NCBI GenBank assembly: GCA_016282745.1 | Contig: JAEELL010000106.1 | Coordinates: 1 to 64,000 of the forward strand | Length of the DNA: 64,000 bases | Source of the DNA: Lachnospiraceae bacterium | Lineage (GTDB): Bacteria; Bacillota; Clostridia; Lachnospirales; Lachnospiraceae | Direction: 5' to 3' | Shown: piece by piece, positions 1 through 8,064 of the stretch | Position numbering within the stretch: the first letter of the stretch is position 1 | Layout of the letters: each line of letters begins with the position of its first letter | The notes under the pieces: generated by a model | What the model was told of the DNA's origin: nothing | The model's input: only the letters and a program-made list of their open reading frames with translations | The model's database searches: none | Program-made: the position numbers and the translations under genes

Positions 1-2
1 AT

Positions 3-116
3 GTGAATGATTTTTCGGATACGCGATTGCATCATGAAATATACCTGTCAGATGCAAGAAAGGTTGCACCTGAGAAATGGAAGACGGTTATCAGGCATCC
101 GATAAAAAAATTATGA
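3..116 (+). CDS. C-terminal end of a GyrI-like domain protein (cut by window edge)
   Basis: An open frame runs from the window edge to TGA at 114-116. It ends HHEIYLSDARKVAPEK...RHPIKKL, which is nearly the same as the tail of the broken GyrI-like gene at 9844-10477. GyrI-like domains (SbmC/AraC effector-binding fold) bind small molecules. Only 37 residues are visible, so it cannot be said whether this copy is intact. The nucleotide match to the second copy is clearly imperfect, so these are diverged paralogues rather than a recent duplication. Confidence 0.6.
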   Translation: MNDFSDTRLHHEIYLSDARKVAPEKWKTVIRHPIKKL

Positions 117-176
117 TTGGTTGAAGTTGATGAGAGCAGGGGAAAATGAATAATAAAGTATTATGAGGTCAGAAAT

Positions 177-590
177 TTGAAAATTATAAAGAAAAGTGAA
201 GCTGAAAATAAAGTTGGTGATTTTATTAACGAGGCATTTGCCGATTATGCCGTAACAAATAATGTTGAGTTGAATTATGAAGAATATTGGTTTGTGGCGG
301 AAGATGATTCAGGTGAGATTATTGGAACAATTACAGGAAACGCTTATTATAACGAAGTGCATATAGGCGATTTAATAATTGACAAAAACTATAGAGGACA
401 AAACATCGGAACGAAGCTTGTAAGAACTGTGGAAGAAAATTATAAGAATAAGGGATTTGACAAAATAACATTGACGACGTTTGGTTTTCAAGCTCCGGAT
501 TTTTATAAAAAGCTTGGTTATTCTCTGGAATTTATTAGAGAAGATAAAAATCCAAAATTATCTAAGTATTTCTATTGCAAGGCTCTGTAG
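177..590 (+). CDS. GNAT family N-acetyltransferase
   Basis: This 137-aa protein has the GNAT fold signature. A mid-protein beta strand (VHIGDLIID) is followed by the acetyl-CoA loop YRGQNIGTKL around residues 72-81, and DFYKKLGY lies near the C-terminus. Family members move an acetyl group from acetyl-CoA to an amine, and the substrate cannot be read from sequence. The frame starts at TTG 177 with TGAGG about ten bases upstream, and no ATG fits better. It stands alone between a GyrI-like tail and another GNAT gene, in a stretch rich in small cargo genes. Confidence 0.75.
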   Translation: MKIIKKSEAENKVGDFINEAFADYAVTNNVELNYEEYWFVAEDDSGEIIGTITGNAYYNEVHIGDLIIDKNYRGQNIGTKLVRTVEENYKNKGFDKITLTTFGFQAPDFYKKLGYSLEFIREDKNPKLSKYFYCKAL

Positions 591-763
591 AACTGAGGAA
601 CTTTTTTACATTTTGAATTAAATTTACGGAGGCAATTCATATATATATTGAGAAAGATAAAAATAGATGATGTGATTTTTTAGTTTATGGTGGGAGAAAT
701 AACTATGGAAATATTATTGAAAAAAGTTGAATAACGAAAACTCAAGGTTGGTGGTGATTAAAT

Positions 764-1531
764 ATGACAAATAAAGAGATACTTGATATTGCAATGCAGC
801 AATCTGCGTATGATACAAATGCCAACGCTTCTGATTTCCTTATGGACACAAATGTGTTTGTAAAGTTTGAGATTGGACCATTGGCAAGAAAGTACTACAA
901 GGAACCTATTGCCTGTAATTTGGTTTCGTATGGAAGTAATATAGTTGCGTCAGTAAAAGATGAATATAGAGAAATTGTAGAAACATACTTGAATAAATAT
1001 GAGTTTTATCATTGTTTTGAAACTCCAAACATGCATTGGTTAGATGATAGGATGAAAGAAAATGGATATCGTGTTTGTTTCATGGCAGAGTATTTTTTGC
1101 CGGATGTTAATGTTTTGAAACGAAGAGAATGTGGATATCAGCTTAAGGTGTTGGAGCAAAAGGATTTCGCAGATTTATATAGTTCCGCTTGGGGGAATGC
1201 ATTGTGCGAAGATAGAAAGGAACTGGATGTTCTTGGTGTTGGTGCTTATGACAATGGGAAACTGATTGGACTTGCAGCCTGCTCTGCAGATTGTGATGAT
1301 ATGTGGCAAATTGGCGTTGATGTTCTGCCTGATTATCGTAGACAGGGAATTGCATCTTCATTGACAAGCAATTTGGCAATGGAAATAATTGCTAGAGGCA
1401 AGGTGCCATTTTATTGTTGTGCCTGGTCAAATCTTAAATCTGTTAAAAATGCGTTGAAGAGTGGTTTTGTACCTGGGTGGGTAGAGATGACAGTGAAGGC
1501 GGCAAGTTTTGTTGAGGAGATGAATAAATAG
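764..1531 (+). CDS. GNAT family N-acetyltransferase, long form
   Basis: The protein is 255 aa. The GNAT domain occupies the C-terminal half, with the acetyl-CoA binding stretch DYRRQGIASSL around residues 189-199 and a following WSNLKSVKNALKSGF, where a small residue precedes the last strand. The N-terminal 110 residues have no motif I recognise and may set substrate choice. The ATG at 764 follows GGTGGTGA at a normal distance. The substrate is unknown. The gene is followed closely by a leftover fragment of an unrelated gene (1542-1631), in keeping with the patchwork of this region. Confidence 0.75.
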   Translation: MTNKEILDIAMQQSAYDTNANASDFLMDTNVFVKFEIGPLARKYYKEPIACNLVSYGSNIVASVKDEYREIVETYLNKYEFYHCFETPNMHWLDDRMKENGYRVCFMAEYFLPDVNVLKRRECGYQLKVLEQKDFADLYSSAWGNALCEDRKELDVLGVGAYDNGKLIGLAACSADCDDMWQIGVDVLPDYRRQGIASSLTSNLAMEIIARGKVPFYCCAWSNLKSVKNALKSGFVPGWVEMTVKAASFVEEMNK

Positions 1532-1541
1532 TAATTCACAT

Positions 1542-1631
1542 TTAGATATAAAACCATATTATCCAGTATATGATAAGAAAGATGCATCCGTTCCAGAATG
1601 GGTTGATCGCTTAATGGAACACTATTTCTGA
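1542..1631 (+). pseudogene. C-terminal scrap of a TrmO-like tRNA methyltransferase
   Basis: A short frame reads LDIKPYYPVYD...VPEWVDRLMEHYF then TGA. LDIKPYxP is the characteristic late motif of TrmO/YaeB (tRNA t6A37 N6-methyltransferase), from memory of the family. No start or upstream body is present, so this is a 3' relic left by a deletion or insertion. The assignment rests on about 29 residues and is tentative. Confidence 0.4.
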
Positions 1632-1713
1632 AAGACAACTTTTAGTTTGAAATTATCTTTTGATTAAATGTGCTAAGGCATAAATTGGATTTTTAGGGAC
1701 AACAGGTAACGAT

Positions 1714-2325
1714 ATGAAAAAAATAATTGGAAAATACGGATTAGTAAATTGCACAATTGTATTGATATGCACAAGTGTTTTGATATTGAATTCGATAATT
1801 GTGGAAAAACAGGCTCTTTTAGAAATATCAGATAATGTGACAATGGCTTATATTCTTAATTTCCTTGCAGGATGTCAAGGCTTGCTAGGAAAGTTTGGAA
1901 GTATGTCTTATGAAAATGTGTTTTTGAATGGACAGTTCTGGAGATGTATAACACACATATATCTTCATGTGGGTGCGTTTCATATGGTTATGAATATGGC
2001 TGCACTATTGATTGCAGGAAAATATATTGAGAAGAAATATGGAAGTTTATGGTATTTGATATTCTTTCATACAATTGCAATTGTAGATGCAATTATTGTG
2101 TCGCTAATTTTTTCGAATGAGTCAGTGGGGGCATCAGCTGGAATATTTGCTACGATTGGCGTATTAGTTATTCTTTTGTATAAGAAACAGATTTCCATAA
2201 AGAAACCAGAAATTATATATTTGATAGCATTTTTTGTTGTGTCGCTAGTGCTTGGTGTAGAGAGTTTGGTGGTACATTTGATAGCATTGGCTATGGGGCT
2301 GTTGCTTGGATTTTTTATTAAATAA
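1714..2325 (+). CDS. Rhomboid-family intramembrane serine protease
   Basis: This 203-aa membrane protein has about six hydrophobic segments. The rhomboid core is complete: QFWRCITHIYLH with the WR motif, HxGxFHMVMNM, the nucleophile Ser141 in GASAG, and His188 in VVHLIAL on the last segment. Rhomboids cleave transmembrane helices of other proteins inside the bilayer. The N-terminal loop between the first two segments is long (residues 35-60). The gene ends in direct contact with an integrase remnant that begins five bases after its stop. This suggests the rhomboid gene is the last intact cargo gene of its module. The target protein is unknown. Confidence 0.85.
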   Translation: MKKIIGKYGLVNCTIVLICTSVLILNSIIVEKQALLEISDNVTMAYILNFLAGCQGLLGKFGSMSYENVFLNGQFWRCITHIYLHVGAFHMVMNMAALLIAGKYIEKKYGSLWYLIFFHTIAIVDAIIVSLIFSNESVGASAGIFATIGVLVILLYKKQISIKKPEIIYLIAFFVVSLVLGVESLVVHLIALAMGLLLGFFIK

Positions 2326-2329
2326 TAAT

Positions 2330-2509
2330 ATGAAATACCCATCTATGGTCGCTTTGCATTGGGAAAAACATTTCCAGCATATTTGTGAAAAGTACAATAG
2401 TATCTACAAGATTCAGATGCCGAAGGTGACTCCTCATGTGTGCAGGCATAAATTTTGTTCTAAGATGGCATCGTCTGGAATGAATCCCAAGATGTTTTGC
2501 GGATTTTGA
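2330..2509 (+). pseudogene. Tyrosine recombinase (integrase) C-terminal remnant
   Basis: The frame reads MVALHWEKHFQHI...TPHVCRHKFCSKMASSGMNPK and then runs into a premature stop. TPHVxRHxFxSxMAxxGMNP is the catalytic box II region (HxxR) of Tn916-type tyrosine recombinases. The N-terminus and the final catalytic Tyr segment are missing. A second, differently truncated copy of the same gene family lies at 13141-13275, where the ALHWE sequence is again present. Both remnants sit beside tyrosine-phosphatase 5' stubs, which suggests they belonged to the elements that inserted there. Confidence 0.7.
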
Positions 2510-2568
2510 GTGAATTGAAGAAATGATGAAAATGGCTGAAAAGCCCATAAATACAGGAGCTTAGAGCG

Positions 2569-2631
2569 ATGATTAAAGTTTTATTTGTGTGCCACGGCAC
2601 TATACTAACTGAAATCCTGAAAAACTTATAA
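2569..2631 (+). pseudogene. 5' stub of low-molecular-weight protein tyrosine phosphatase gene, copy 1
   Basis: The frame starts MIKVLFVCHGTI, the N-terminus of LMW-PTP enzymes. The full motif would continue CRSPMAE; in the enzyme family the first Cys of CxGNICR is the nucleophile. Here the reading leaves the family after GTI at ATACTAAC and stops within seven codons. A hairpin-like GGCTGAAAAGCC lies just upstream, as it also does before copy 3. I read it as a left-over attachment site, not a functional gene. Confidence 0.55.
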
Positions 2632-2728
2632 AACCTTGATTTTGTAGATGTTGGGAATGATTTTTACCACTGGTTTACCACTTTTTATAAGAAATCCCAA
2701 ATAGACCGTAGGAGTAGCAGAAATTGGT

Positions 2729-2803
2729 ATGATAAAGGTAATGTATATTTGCCTGGGCAACATACTAACATTAATAAAAAAGTGTGTAATTCAGACGTTT
2801 TGA
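2729..2803 (+). pseudogene. 5' stub of LMW protein tyrosine phosphatase gene, copy 2
   Basis: The frame begins MIKVMYICLGNI, then at CATACTAAC leaves the phosphatase family and ends at a TGA. It lies 160 bp downstream of copy 1. Two TTTACCA repeats sit between them and two more TACCAAT-type repeats follow. The segment continues into the conserved GAGTCCTAGCG block shared with 7921 and 13503. Confidence 0.55.
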
Positions 2804-2880
2804 ACATTATAAAAAGAATAATACCAATGATTTACCAATAATAGAGTCCTAGCGTAAAAAAATCCGCCTTAATTTTGAGG

Positions 2881-3078
2881 TGCCCCCCAAAAGTTAGACT
2901 TTTTAAGCGTAGCAGTTTTAATGGCTGCTACGCTATTTTATGCAGCCAAGGTAGAGAGTCTGTATTCAATAGGACTCATCCAACCAAGTTTTTCTTTAAT
3001 TCTTTTTTCGTTGTAATACACAATATACTTCTCGATAGCTTCTTTCAGTTCTTCAAAACCGTAGTAAATAATGTTGTA
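2881..3078 (-). mobile_element. IS3-family (IS150-like) insertion sequence remnant
   Basis: On the minus strand the frame reads YYGFEELKEAIEKYIVYYNEKRI...GWMSPIEYRL and stops at 2938. This is the C-terminal end of an IS3-family OrfB (DDE) transposase. The outer end TGCCCCCCAAAAGTTAGACT (2881-2900) resembles an IS3-group terminal repeat. Only the last 45 or so codons remain. The IS end replaces the terminator hairpin that the homologous border at 7933-7963 still has. The inner break is near 3070-3085, where plus-strand sequence of another gene begins. Confidence 0.7.
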
Positions 3079-3213
3079 GGGAAATTGCCTAAAGAATATC
3101 AAAAGTTATACGAGTTATGTAATTACTATCGTTTAGTGGGAAATACTGCTGTTCACGATCTGCGTGATGTGAGAACTCTCGAGGTGGAATATAAGAAACT
3201 TAAAAAAATATGA
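3079..3213 (+). pseudogene. C-terminal scrap of a HEPN/DUF4145-like protein
   Basis: The frame GKLPKEYQKLYELCNYY...VGNTAVHDLRDV continues to a TGA at 3211. The phrase LVGNTAVHD matches the (I/V)GNxAxH pattern seen in DUF4145/HEPN helical domains. The upstream part was removed by the IS3 remnant. The frames of 3214-3480 look like decayed coding sequence but I could not assign them. Confidence 0.35.
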
Positions 3214-3509
3214 TTTTAGAAAAGAGAGCAAATTCAGCAAATTAATAGCGCCAAATCCGTATGATGAGATTATATTTGATGATTTTGTCATGTTTTCTAG
3301 GTCTAGTGTAGAATTGGCGACATTTTTGTTTTCTTAAATTGAATATGATTATGATATAATTGTGTTAGATATTCCTGAGGAACTCAAAGCTGTATGGAGA
3401 AGATACGGTTAAAGTCGTTGTGAAAATGCTATTTATGCATACATAAACACGGTATATAGGGCTGATGATTCATTAAATAAACAATTGCCACATTTATGTA
3501 ATTTGGTTA

Positions 3510-3549
3510 GGGCTCGATAGTCAAACGGTAAGACGTCCTCCTTCATAAG
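3510..3549 (+). other. Truncated 5' half of a tRNA-Met/Ile-like (CAU) gene
   Basis: GGGCTCGATAGTCAAACGGT reads as an acceptor 5' strand, a linker and a D-arm (GTC...GAC). It is followed by CCTCC and the seven-base loop TTCATAA, which would hold anticodon CAT. The 3' side of the anticodon stem (GGAGG), the T-arm and the acceptor 3' strand are absent. Instead there is an imperfect hairpin or direct repeat of ATAAGTATATTTAT (3544-3577) with outer arms CCTTCATA and TATGAAGG. It cannot fold as a working tRNA and may be an integration scar. Confidence 0.35.
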
Positions 3550-3700
3550 TATATTTATTTAATAAGTATATTTATGAAGGGGAATGCCTGATGAATTACA
3601 TAAGGGTTATTTCATAATGGTATTTATGAGCGGTTGTGGATGGAGTGGAGCAGTTTATTACGAGGAGCAATGTGTAATAGAGTTGGAGGTACATATAGAA

Positions 3701-4900
3701 ATGAACAAAGAAAAAATAAATATTATTCATTTGCCGAAAGAACAGTGGCAAAATGTTCCGATTCCTATGAGATATACTACGGATGAATATTACGATGTGA
3801 AAATTAGAAAAGAGGATAATAGTTTTCGTGTTGATTTGATAAAAGAAAAATTAGAGGAGCCTATTTCACACTATCCAGAGGAATATGATTTCCCGGACAA
3901 ACTATATCAGGAGCATTGGGAGAAAGCTTATGCGTGGGGGATTGTAGAAGAAATAGATGGTAAACAGGAGTTGGTTGCGTGCATTGAGACTTGTCCGGAG
4001 GAGTGGTCCAATCGATTGATGGTCACGGAATTATGGGTGCATGAAAGTATGAGAAGGAAAGGAATAGGGCATGCATTGATGGCAATTGCGAAGCAACAGG
4101 CTAATCTGGAGCACAGGCGGGCTGTTATTTTGGAGACACAATCCTGCAATGTTCCGGCCATCAGTTTTTATCTACGGGAAGGCTTTGAACTGGTTGGTTT
4201 TGACAGCTGTTGTTATTCCAACAGAGACATTGAACGCAAAGAAGTGCGGCTAGATCTGGGCTATTTTCCGAGAAAGAATAAAGTAAATATAAAAGAGGTC
4301 ATTATCAGAGAGGAAACTCAAGAGGAATATCATGAGGTTGAGGAGGTTGCACTTAGAGCATTTTGGAACAAACATCGGGTTGGATGCAATGAGCATTTGC
4401 TGGTTCACAAAATCAGAAATTGTGAGGATTATGTACCTGAAATATCCAGAATTGCAGAGGTGAACGGAGAAATAGTGGGAGCAATTTATTATACAAAAGC
4501 TCAATTGCAAAAGGGGAATCAGAAAAAAGAAATACTGACCTTCGGTCCTCTATGTGTATTGCCCCAGTGGCAGGGATGCGGTATTGGTAGAATCTTGCTG
4601 GAGGAAACTCTAAAGCTTGCAAAACAGCATGGGTATGAGGGGGCAGTTATCTTTGGAGAACCGGATTATTACCCACTTCTTGGATTTAAGACATGCGATT
4701 ATTTTGGAATCACAACCTTGGATGGCAAGAATTTTGATGCGTTTTTAGGAATCGAATTAGTTAAAAATGGGCTTGCGGGGTTTGGTGGGAAATTTGTTGA
4801 GCCCAAAGTATTTGAAGAACTTTCGGAGAGAGAAAATGATGAATTGACAAACGATTTTAAGACACCTGAAAAACAGAAGTTTCCAAGTCAGTGGATGTAG
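3701..4900 (+). CDS. Double-GNAT N-acetyltransferase
   Basis: The protein is 399 aa with two GNAT modules. The first has MRRKGIGHALMAIAKQQA at about residues 116-133 and AISFYLREGFEL after it. The second has QGCGIGRILLEETLKLA at about 291-307 and DYYPLLGFK after it. Tandem GNATs often pair one catalytic and one structural domain, and either could be active here. The ATG at 3701 is chosen because TTGGAGG precedes it; the frame is open for another 39 codons upstream without a good ribosome site. The target is unknown. Confidence 0.8.
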   Translation: MNKEKINIIHLPKEQWQNVPIPMRYTTDEYYDVKIRKEDNSFRVDLIKEKLEEPISHYPEEYDFPDKLYQEHWEKAYAWGIVEEIDGKQELVACIETCPEEWSNRLMVTELWVHESMRRKGIGHALMAIAKQQANLEHRRAVILETQSCNVPAISFYLREGFELVGFDSCCYSNRDIERKEVRLDLGYFPRKNKVNIKEVIIREETQEEYHEVEEVALRAFWNKHRVGCNEHLLVHKIRNCEDYVPEISRIAEVNGEIVGAIYYTKAQLQKGNQKKEILTFGPLCVLPQWQGCGIGRILLEETLKLAKQHGYEGAVIFGEPDYYPLLGFKTCDYFGITTLDGKNFDAFLGIELVKNGLAGFGGKFVEPKVFEELSERENDELTNDFKTPEKQKFPSQWM

Positions 4901-5126
4901 TATTAAAAACAGTATGCATCTCGCTTGCAGTGGCACTATATTTCATTGCCTCAAGGCAAAAAGTATAGGTAGCCATTGTAGAATTCCGGTAGAGATGTTA
5001 CTATAATATCATGACAAGGCAACAATAAAGTAAAGGGAGTGATTTACCCGATTATCGTACTACCGGTTACCGGCAGGAAAATAGACGGAAAGAGCAAAGA
5101 ATCATAAAATGCATAGAAAATAACAG

Positions 5127-5149
5127 ACTGCGAAGGCAGTTCTATTTTT
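5127..5149 (+). terminator. Weak hairpin terminator
   Basis: ACTGC-GAAG-GCAGT (5127-5140) is followed by TCTATTTTT. The 5-bp stem and broken T-run suggest a weak terminator or an RNA element in the leader before the GNAT gene at 5248. Confidence 0.4.
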
Positions 5150-5191
5150 GATGTCATGAATGATTTTTGCTCTGTATATAGTTGATGTTTG

Positions 5192-5221
5192 GCTACAGAG
5201 TGATATCTGTAGCTTTTTTTG
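5192..5221 (+). terminator. Intrinsic terminator or attenuator ahead of the GNAT gene at 5248
   Basis: GCTACAGA and TCTGTAGC form a perfect 8-bp stem with a 6-nt loop, followed by seven T (5214-5220). It lies only 27 bases before the start codon at 5248. It may therefore end transcription from 4901-5190 or act as an attenuator for the next gene. The rest of 4901-5190 shows no convincing gene. Confidence 0.7.
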
Positions 5222-5247
5222 TGTCTTGTCGGAAAACGGAGGAAAAG

Positions 5248-5712
5248 ATGATTACAATAAAACAAGTAGAAAAACCAGATGAAAAAACAAGAGTAACATT
5301 GGAGATTATGAACGCACTTCCGGAGTGGTTTTCACCACCTGAGGACATTGTAAACAAGTCGGTGATCCATCGGGAGTATCCATTTTTTGTGGTTTATGAT
5401 GGTGACAAAGCAATCGGTTTTGTGGCGCTCAAGATCCATAATGAGTACACCGCTGATATTTATAATCTCGGTATTCTCAAAGAATATCACAGAAGGGGAA
5501 TCGGACATGCATTGATGGAGGCCTGCGTTCACTTCTGTAGGGAAATGGGCTACCGATTTTTAACAGTAAAAACATTGGATGAATCGGCAGTGTATGAGCC
5601 GTATAATGGAACCAGGGCATTTTACAGGAAAGAGGGTTTCTACCCATTGGAGGTGTTTACCTGTATCTGGGACGAGGAGAATCCCTGTCTGTTTATGATT
5701 AAAGTGTTATGA
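5248..5712 (+). CDS. GNAT family N-acetyltransferase
   Basis: The protein is 154 aa. The acetyl-CoA loop is HRRGIGHALMEACVHF at about residues 81-96, and TRAFYRKEGFYPLE lies near the end. These are standard GNAT motifs A and B. The ATG at 5248 follows CGGAGGAAAAG at the right distance, and the 22 codons upstream lie inside the terminator hairpin, so an earlier start is unlikely. The gene sits directly before a broken amidohydrolase gene (26 bases apart), which suggests the two once formed one unit. Substrate unknown. Confidence 0.8.
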   Translation: MITIKQVEKPDEKTRVTLEIMNALPEWFSPPEDIVNKSVIHREYPFFVVYDGDKAIGFVALKIHNEYTADIYNLGILKEYHRRGIGHALMEACVHFCREMGYRFLTVKTLDESAVYEPYNGTRAFYRKEGFYPLEVFTCIWDEENPCLFMIKVL

Positions 5713-5738
5713 ACAAGAAGTGACATAGAGGTGAAAAA

Positions 5739-5940
5739 ATGATAATTGATGCGCATGTGCATTTGCCGGTTGGAGAGGAATTTCCCTCTTTGCAAGCAAA
5801 GAAAAACTTGTCCATTATTTGGAGGAGAAGCGTTTGTATTTTATTTGAACCATTATGTAATAAAAAATGAAGAATACGCCAAATTATTGGAAGAACATGT
5901 CACGTCACATGAAGAGGGTATTACTAGTATATGGTTTTAA
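5739..5940 (+). pseudogene. Frameshifted 5' remnant of an amidohydrolase-type gene
   Basis: From ATG 5739 the frame reads MIIDAHVHLPVGEEFPSL. The DAHVHL metal-binding motif is the usual beginning of amidohydrolase/TatD-type hydrolases. The frame is lost soon after, and the sequence that would continue it (KLVHYLEEKRL) is in another frame around 5805-5840. The tail of the region, up to 5940, is unrelated or decayed. Only about the first 40 codons of the ancestral gene can be traced. Confidence 0.5.
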
Positions 5941-5991
5941 AGCAAATTAATTTTATCGAAAAAGCAAAAGTATAGTATTAAAGGAATGAAG

Positions 5992-6037
5992 GATTCAGGT
6001 TGTTAACTAATATTGGTTGCACCTGAATCTTTTTTTA
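5992..6037 (+). terminator. Intrinsic terminator
   Basis: GATTCAGGT (5992-6000) pairs perfectly with ACCTGAATC (6021-6029), followed by a run of T. It separates the decayed amidohydrolase from the ATPase gene. Confidence 0.75.
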
Positions 6038-6221
6038 TCAATATGCAGTCATTCCGTTATTATCCTCAAACTATTCTTTAGAACGGCTCACTCACTTTAG
6101 CAGGAGGATATAATTATGGCATTCTGGCAAATGTTTCTGTCGGGATGTCATTTTTATATTATACAATGAGTATAGAGCATGAATAAATTTGTCATTTATG
6201 CCAAAAATATTCAATGTGTTG

Positions 6222-6250
6222 TTGCTGATTAAAAAATAAAGATGTATAAT
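6222..6250 (+). promoter_or_regulatory. Sigma-70-type promoter for the ATPase gene
   Basis: TTGCTG (6222-6227), a 17-bp spacer and a perfect TATAAT (6245-6250) lie 56 bp upstream of the ATG at 6306. The sequence around it has a repeated ATG(C/T)CAAAAATATTCA (6199-6213 and 6276-6290), which could be an operator pair flanking the promoter. Confidence 0.6.
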
Positions 6251-6305
6251 TATTTTGAACAAAAATGTCAAATATGTCAAAAATATTCAGATAAGGAGTT
6301 TGGAA

Positions 6306-7559
6306 ATGGATATAAAAAGAGATAAGTATTTGAATGACTTAATAAATAGAATGCATAATGGAATGATTAAGGTTGTGACCGGTATAAGAAGATGCGGAAA
6401 ATCGTATCTGATTTTTACAATTTTCAAAAACTATTTGTTGGAGCATGGGATTGATGAAAAACATATAGTTTCTATTGAATTGGATCAAAGAAAAGATAAG
6501 AAATATCGGGATCCGGATACTATTTTGGATTATATTGAGTCTCGTATTATAGACGAAGAACAGTATTATATTTTGTTAGATGAAGTTCAGTTGTTAGAAG
6601 AATTTGAAGAAGTGTTGAATTCTTTACTGCACATTAAAAATGCTGATGTCTATGTAACCGGAAGTAACTCGAAATTTCTTTCAAAAGATGTTATTACAGA
6701 GTTTCGTGGGAGAGGTGATGAGATTCATATCTATCCACTGACTTTTAGGGAATTCATGCAAGTATATGAGGGAGATGAGTATCATGGATGGGCAGATTAT
6801 GTTATATATGGTGGATTACCTCTTACTGTAACAATGAAGACCGAAGAGCAGAAGATAAATTATTTAACCAAACTATTTGAAGAGACATATTTAAAAGATA
6901 TTATTGAAAGACATCATATTGAAAAGACACAGGAATTAGAAGATTTGGTTAATATTTTGGCGTCTGCAATCGGCTCGCTGACCAATGTACCTAAGATTGA
7001 GGCGACTTTTAAAAGTGTAATACAGTCTACTATTAGCGCTAATACAATAAGACAGTATATAGAGTATCTGGAAGATGCTTTTGTCATAAACAAAGCTAAC
7101 CGCTACAATGTAAAGGGAAGAAAATATATAGGCACTCCCTTGAAATACTATTTTGAGGATGTGGGGCTTAGAAATGCCAGATTAGACTTTCGTCAAATCG
7201 AAGAGACACATATCATGGAGAATATTGTCTATAACGAATTGCGTAGTCGGGGGTATTCCGTAGATGTGGGAGTTGTAGAAAAAAGAGGTGTAAACCAGGA
7301 AGGAAAAACAGAGAGAACCTATTTGGAAATTGATTTTATAGCTAATCTGGGAAGTAAGCGCTATTACATCCAGTCCGCATTTAGTATGCCAACGGAAGAG
7401 AAGCGAATGCAGGAGAAGGCGTCGCTGGTGAATGTAAATGACTCATTTAAAAAGATTATCTTGGTTAAGGATGTTATGAATGTGACTAGAGATGAGGATG
7501 GAATTACAACAATGAGCATTTATGATTTCCTTTTGAAGGAAAATAGCTTGGAATTGTGA
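6306..7559 (+). CDS. AAA-type ATPase with C-terminal DUF4143 domain
   Basis: The protein is 417 aa from the ATG at 6306, which follows AAGGAGTTTGGAA. It shows a P-loop GIRRCGKS near residue 25, a Walker B with Glu in YILLDEVQ near residue 90, and a sensor strand DVYVTGSNS. The C-terminal half fits DUF4143, with a short PD-(D/E)XK-like tail (EIDFIA). These ATPases are common in archaea and gut bacteria, and their biological role is not settled. The gene is alone, with its own promoter upstream and island-border sequence immediately downstream, so it looks like single-gene cargo. Confidence 0.8.
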   Translation: MDIKRDKYLNDLINRMHNGMIKVVTGIRRCGKSYLIFTIFKNYLLEHGIDEKHIVSIELDQRKDKKYRDPDTILDYIESRIIDEEQYYILLDEVQLLEEFEEVLNSLLHIKNADVYVTGSNSKFLSKDVITEFRGRGDEIHIYPLTFREFMQVYEGDEYHGWADYVIYGGLPLTVTMKTEEQKINYLTKLFEETYLKDIIERHHIEKTQELEDLVNILASAIGSLTNVPKIEATFKSVIQSTISANTIRQYIEYLEDAFVINKANRYNVKGRKYIGTPLKYYFEDVGLRNARLDFRQIEETHIMENIVYNELRSRGYSVDVGVVEKRGVNQEGKTERTYLEIDFIANLGSKRYYIQSAFSMPTEEKRMQEKASLVNVNDSFKKIILVKDVMNVTRDEDGITTMSIYDFLLKENSLEL

Positions 7560-7611
7560 TGAGTTTTGATAAAAATGGCTGAAAAGCCCATAAATACAGG
7601 AGTTTTAAGCA

Positions 7612-7656
7612 ATGATTAAAGTTTTATTTGTGTGCCACGGCAATATACTAACTTGA
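7612..7656 (+). pseudogene. 5' stub of LMW protein tyrosine phosphatase gene, copy 3
   Basis: The frame reads MIKVLFVCHGNILT then TGA. The DNA from 7573 to 7650 is almost identical to 2531-2608, including the upstream GGCTGAAAAGCCCATAAATA. The phosphatase homology ends again at ATACTAAC. Confidence 0.55.
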
Positions 7657-7946
7657 CTCTGAAAAGCCCGTATTTACGGCGTTTCCGAAGAAAATCCTCA
7701 TTTTTTACCAAAGATTTACCAAAATTGTATTTTTGCATAACTTGGCATAAGTCAGGAAAAAGAAAAAATGCACACTGATCGAGAAGTGAGAAAGGAAGAA
7801 TCATGATTCGAGTTTTGTTCATATGCCTGGGCAGCATACTAACATCAATATAAAAGTCTGCATTTTAGGCGTTTTGAACATTATAAAAAGAAAAGTACCA
7901 ATGATTTACCAATAATAATAGAGTCCTAGCGTAAAAAAATCCGCCT
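7652..7946 (+). repeat. Island border repeat, copy A
   Basis: This ~295-bp segment matches 13241-13531 over its whole length, with scattered differences (roughly 85 percent identity by eye). Shared blocks in order: a GTATTTAC...GTTTCCG block, two TTTACCA repeats, GCATAACTTGGCATAAG, a phosphatase stub, the CATACTAAC core, two more TTTACCA-type repeats, GAGTCCTAGC and the start of a terminator. The last third also matches 2745-2870. Direct repeats with this organisation fit the ends of elements moved by a tyrosine recombinase. Confidence 0.7.
7803..7853 (+). pseudogene. 5' stub of LMW protein tyrosine phosphatase gene, copy 4
   Basis: The frame reads MIRVLFICLGSILTSI then TAA. AAAGGAAGAATC precedes the ATG, as for a real gene start. 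The phosphatase homology stops at CATACTAAC. It lies 191 bp after copy 3. Confidence 0.55.
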
Positions 7947-7963
7947 TACTTGGCGGATTTTTT
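7933..7963 (+). terminator. Intrinsic terminator in island border
   Basis: AATCCGCC (7938-7945) pairs with GGCGGATT (7952-7959) and is followed by T residues. The same terminator is shortened at 13522-13544 and is cut by an IS3 remnant at 2862-2881. Confidence 0.8.
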
Positions 7964-8004
7964 GATGCTTTTCTTTACGACAAAAAGGTTTATTGATACA
8001 ATAA

Positions 8005-8026
8005 ACATGACATACAGGTGACATGT
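8005..8026 (+). promoter_or_regulatory. Possible operator upstream of the WYL regulator
   Basis: Two TGACAT repeats stand 11 bp apart, enclosed by ACATG and CATGT arms, about 40 bp before the regulator's start codon. Autoregulation through such a site would be normal for this family, but this is only a pattern-based guess. Confidence 0.25.
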
Positions 8027-8064
8027 TTTGCTTGATATGATACAGAAGGAGGCGTTAGCAGAGC

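Noticed and set aside
3584-3700. Longer N-terminus for the double-GNAT gene from ATG 3584.
   Set aside because: No ribosome site there, and the GNAT fold begins normally from the ATG at 3701 with GGAGG in front.
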